A stretch of 6,226 nt of DNA from Candidatus Omnitrophota bacterium. Lineage in GTDB: Bacteria > Omnitrophota > Gorgyraeia > Kaelpiales > Kaelpiaceae. Made by a program: the position numbers and the translations under genes. The DNA lies in assembly GCA_028717465.1 (NCBI GenBank), contig JAQUNS010000041.1, positions 1 through 6,226 on the forward strand, read 5' to 3'. Under the pieces are notes generated by a model. That model was not told the origin of the DNA and ran no database searches. It was given only the letters and a program-made list of their open reading frames with translations. How positions within the stretch are numbered: position 1 is the stretch's first letter; each line of letters opens with the position of its first letter. Below are positions 5,182-6,226 of this stretch, piece by piece.

Positions 5182-6155
5182 ACGAAAGGCTTCTAGAGTT
5201 TAAAGATTCCAAAGTTGCCCAGATGATTGCCGGAAGGTTTGACGAAAACGTAAAGCTGATAGAAAAAGAGATGGGTTTGAATGTTATTGCCAGGGGCAAT
5301 ACTTTTATAATCAAAGGCAGCGAAGACAGAGTCAGGCTTACCGAGAAGCTTTTTCAAGAGCTTGCTCTTGTTGTCAATGAAGGGTCTTACTTAAGAAAAC
5401 ATGATGTAATCTATGCTCTAAAGCTGCTAAATAGAAATGCTGAGGCTATACACGAAGTATATTTGGACAGAATAGAGGTTTATTCCAAGAAAAAATACAT
5501 AACCCCTAAAACACACGGCCAGAAACAATACGTTGATGCTATAAGGAGCTATGATATTGTTTTTAACATAGGCCCTGCCGGCACAGGTAAAACCTACCTT
5601 GCTATGGCTATGGCTGTTAACGCCCTTAAAAACCAGAAGGTTTCTCGTATTATCTTAACGCGACCGGCGATTGAGGCGGGCGAAAAACTGGGATATTTGC
5701 CCGGTGATATGCGCGATAAAGTTTCGCCGTATTTAAGGCCTCTTTATGATGCTTTATATGATATGATGGAGCCTAATATGATAGAGGGTTATATCGATGT
5801 CGGAATTATTGAAGTTGCTCCTTTAGCATATATGAGAGGCCGGACTCTTAACGATGCTTTTATTATTTTAGATGAAGCCCAAAATTCTACCCCCGAACAG
5901 ATGAAGATGTTTTTAACCCGGCTGGGTTTTGATTCCAAAGCCGTTATTACTGGAGATATTACTCAGAGCGATTTGCCCAATGGTATAGTGTCCGGGCTGA
6001 CGAAAGCAGTTGAAATTTTAAAAGGGATAGATGATATCAAGTTTGTATATATGATGCGGGACGACGTTGTTAGGCATGAATTGGTACAAAAACTATTAGA
6101 GGCTTATGAATTATATGAAAGCGAGAGAGAGAAAGCGAATATTAAAACTCCGTAA
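5178..6155 (+). CDS. PhoH-like (PhoL/YbeZ-type) ATPase
   Basis: This 325-residue protein has the normal length of the bacterial PhoH-like family (COG1702). An N-terminal KH-like segment covers about 25-65 (LIEKEMGLNVIARGNTFIIKG region). The P-loop ATPase domain starts near ITPKTHGQKQYVDAI (108-122). Walker A is GPAGTGKT (132-139), ILTRPAIEAGEKLGYLPGD (159-177) is a family block, and Walker B is IILDEAQN (229-236). VITGDITQSDLP (256-267) is the sensor-like motif. Members are linked to RNA metabolism and ribosome maturation, often next to ybeY and a 7TM-HD phosphodiesterase gene. The start overlaps the LysM stop by 4 bases (ATGA) and has no ribosome binding site at normal distance, so translation is probably coupled. 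The last 50 bases or so also carry the start of the next frame. Confidence 0.96.
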   Translation: MNERLLEFKDSKVAQMIAGRFDENVKLIEKEMGLNVIARGNTFIIKGSEDRVRLTEKLFQELALVVNEGSYLRKHDVIYALKLLNRNAEAIHEVYLDRIEVYSKKKYITPKTHGQKQYVDAIRSYDIVFNIGPAGTGKTYLAMAMAVNALKNQKVSRIILTRPAIEAGEKLGYLPGDMRDKVSPYLRPLYDALYDMMEPNMIEGYIDVGIIEVAPLAYMRGRTLNDAFIILDEAQNSTPEQMKMFLTRLGFDSKAVITGDITQSDLPNGIVSGLTKAVEILKGIDDIKFVYMMRDDVVRHELVQKLLEAYELYESEREKANIKTP

Positions 6156-6226
6156 GCGCAAAGAGCGCAAAGATTCGCTGCATCTTAAGTGTTTTGCTAG
6201 GAGTTTCATAATACTTATTACTGCGG
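6115..6226 (+). CDS. N-terminus of the next operon gene, probable membrane protein (3' truncated by window edge)
   Basis: A frame different from phoH is open from 6100 to the window end. It begins MKARERKRILKLRKRKERK, then continues DSLHLKCFARSFIILITA. The first 20 residues are very basic and the last visible ones turn hydrophobic, as in a cytoplasmic lead-in to a first membrane helix. ATG 6115 overlaps phoH by 41 bases; an in-frame ATG at 6106 would add MNY and lies only three bases after GAGG (6099-6102). TAG at 6097-6099 rules out earlier starts. A 7TM-HD cyclic-dinucleotide phosphodiesterase (PgpH/YqfF) commonly follows phoH and would fit, but only 37 residues are visible, so the identity is a guess from context. 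Confidence 0.5.
   Translation, partial: MKARERKRILKLRKRKERKDSLHLKCFARSFIILITA
6156..6173 (+). repeat. Tandem 9-base repeat, GCGCAAAGA x2
   Basis: Two exact adjacent copies (6156-6164 and 6165-6173) directly follow the phoH stop codon. In the overlapping downstream frame they encode the repeated Arg-Lys-Glu / Arg-Lys-Asp stretch. The 9-base unit preserves that frame, which mildly supports it being coding. Confidence 0.6.

Noticed and set aside
4618..5314. Two - strand frames opposite the LysM gene and the phoH start
   Set aside because: The + strand genes have a signal peptide, LysM domain and PhoH motifs; the opposite frames have none.
1..6226. Mobile elements, CRISPR array, toxin-antitoxin or phage-defence genes
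   Set aside because: No spaced direct repeats, transposase or recombinase motifs, or defence-type domains were found; the genes are housekeeping in type.

Overview
The window looks like chromosomal sequence from an anaerobic, low-to-moderate GC bacterium. By eye it is A/T-leaning, with TTG and GTG starts used beside ATG. All supported genes lie on the + strand. A NIL-domain ferredoxin next to a UPF0280 protein is a pairing known from methanogens and other strict anaerobes. The hisS-aspS pair, the LysM lipoprotein and phoH are bacterial. Candidatus Omnitrophota or a similar uncultured anaerobic phylum is a plausible source, but this is an impression from protein style. No phylogeny was run.

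Region 1 (1-991) is a sulfur-assimilation pair: the 3' end of a NIL-type protein with two [4Fe-4S] motifs, then a complete UPF0280 (COG2122) gene. Homologues act in sulfide-dependent homocysteine synthesis in Methanosarcina. Region 2 (992-1729) holds two small nucleic-acid-binding proteins. An HU/IHF-family protein sits behind a near-consensus promoter and a very strong ribosome binding site. It is followed by a CspA-family cold-shock protein and a strong 12-bp hairpin that probably ends the unit.

Region 3 (1730-6226) reads like one operon: hisS, aspS (7-nt overlap), a LysM lipoprotein after a 103-nt gap, phoH (4-nt ATGA overlap), and the start of another gene whose frame opens inside the 3' end of phoH. 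That last fragment has a very basic N-terminus followed by hydrophobic residues, as expected for a membrane protein. The 7TM-HD phosphodiesterase (PgpH/YqfF) that often follows phoH is one candidate.

The most unusual feature is the aspartyl-tRNA synthetase. It has all the class II catalytic motifs of a bacterial-type AspRS but is only 463 residues long, because the GAD insertion domain between motifs 2 and 3 (about 130 residues) is replaced by a linker of about 8 residues. It also carries the His31/Gly83 pair associated with non-discriminating AspRS, which suggests that Asn-tRNA is made through the GatCAB amidotransferase route.

No RNA genes, CRISPR arrays, insertion sequences or prophage genes were recognised, and no gene-free stretch exceeds 300 bases.
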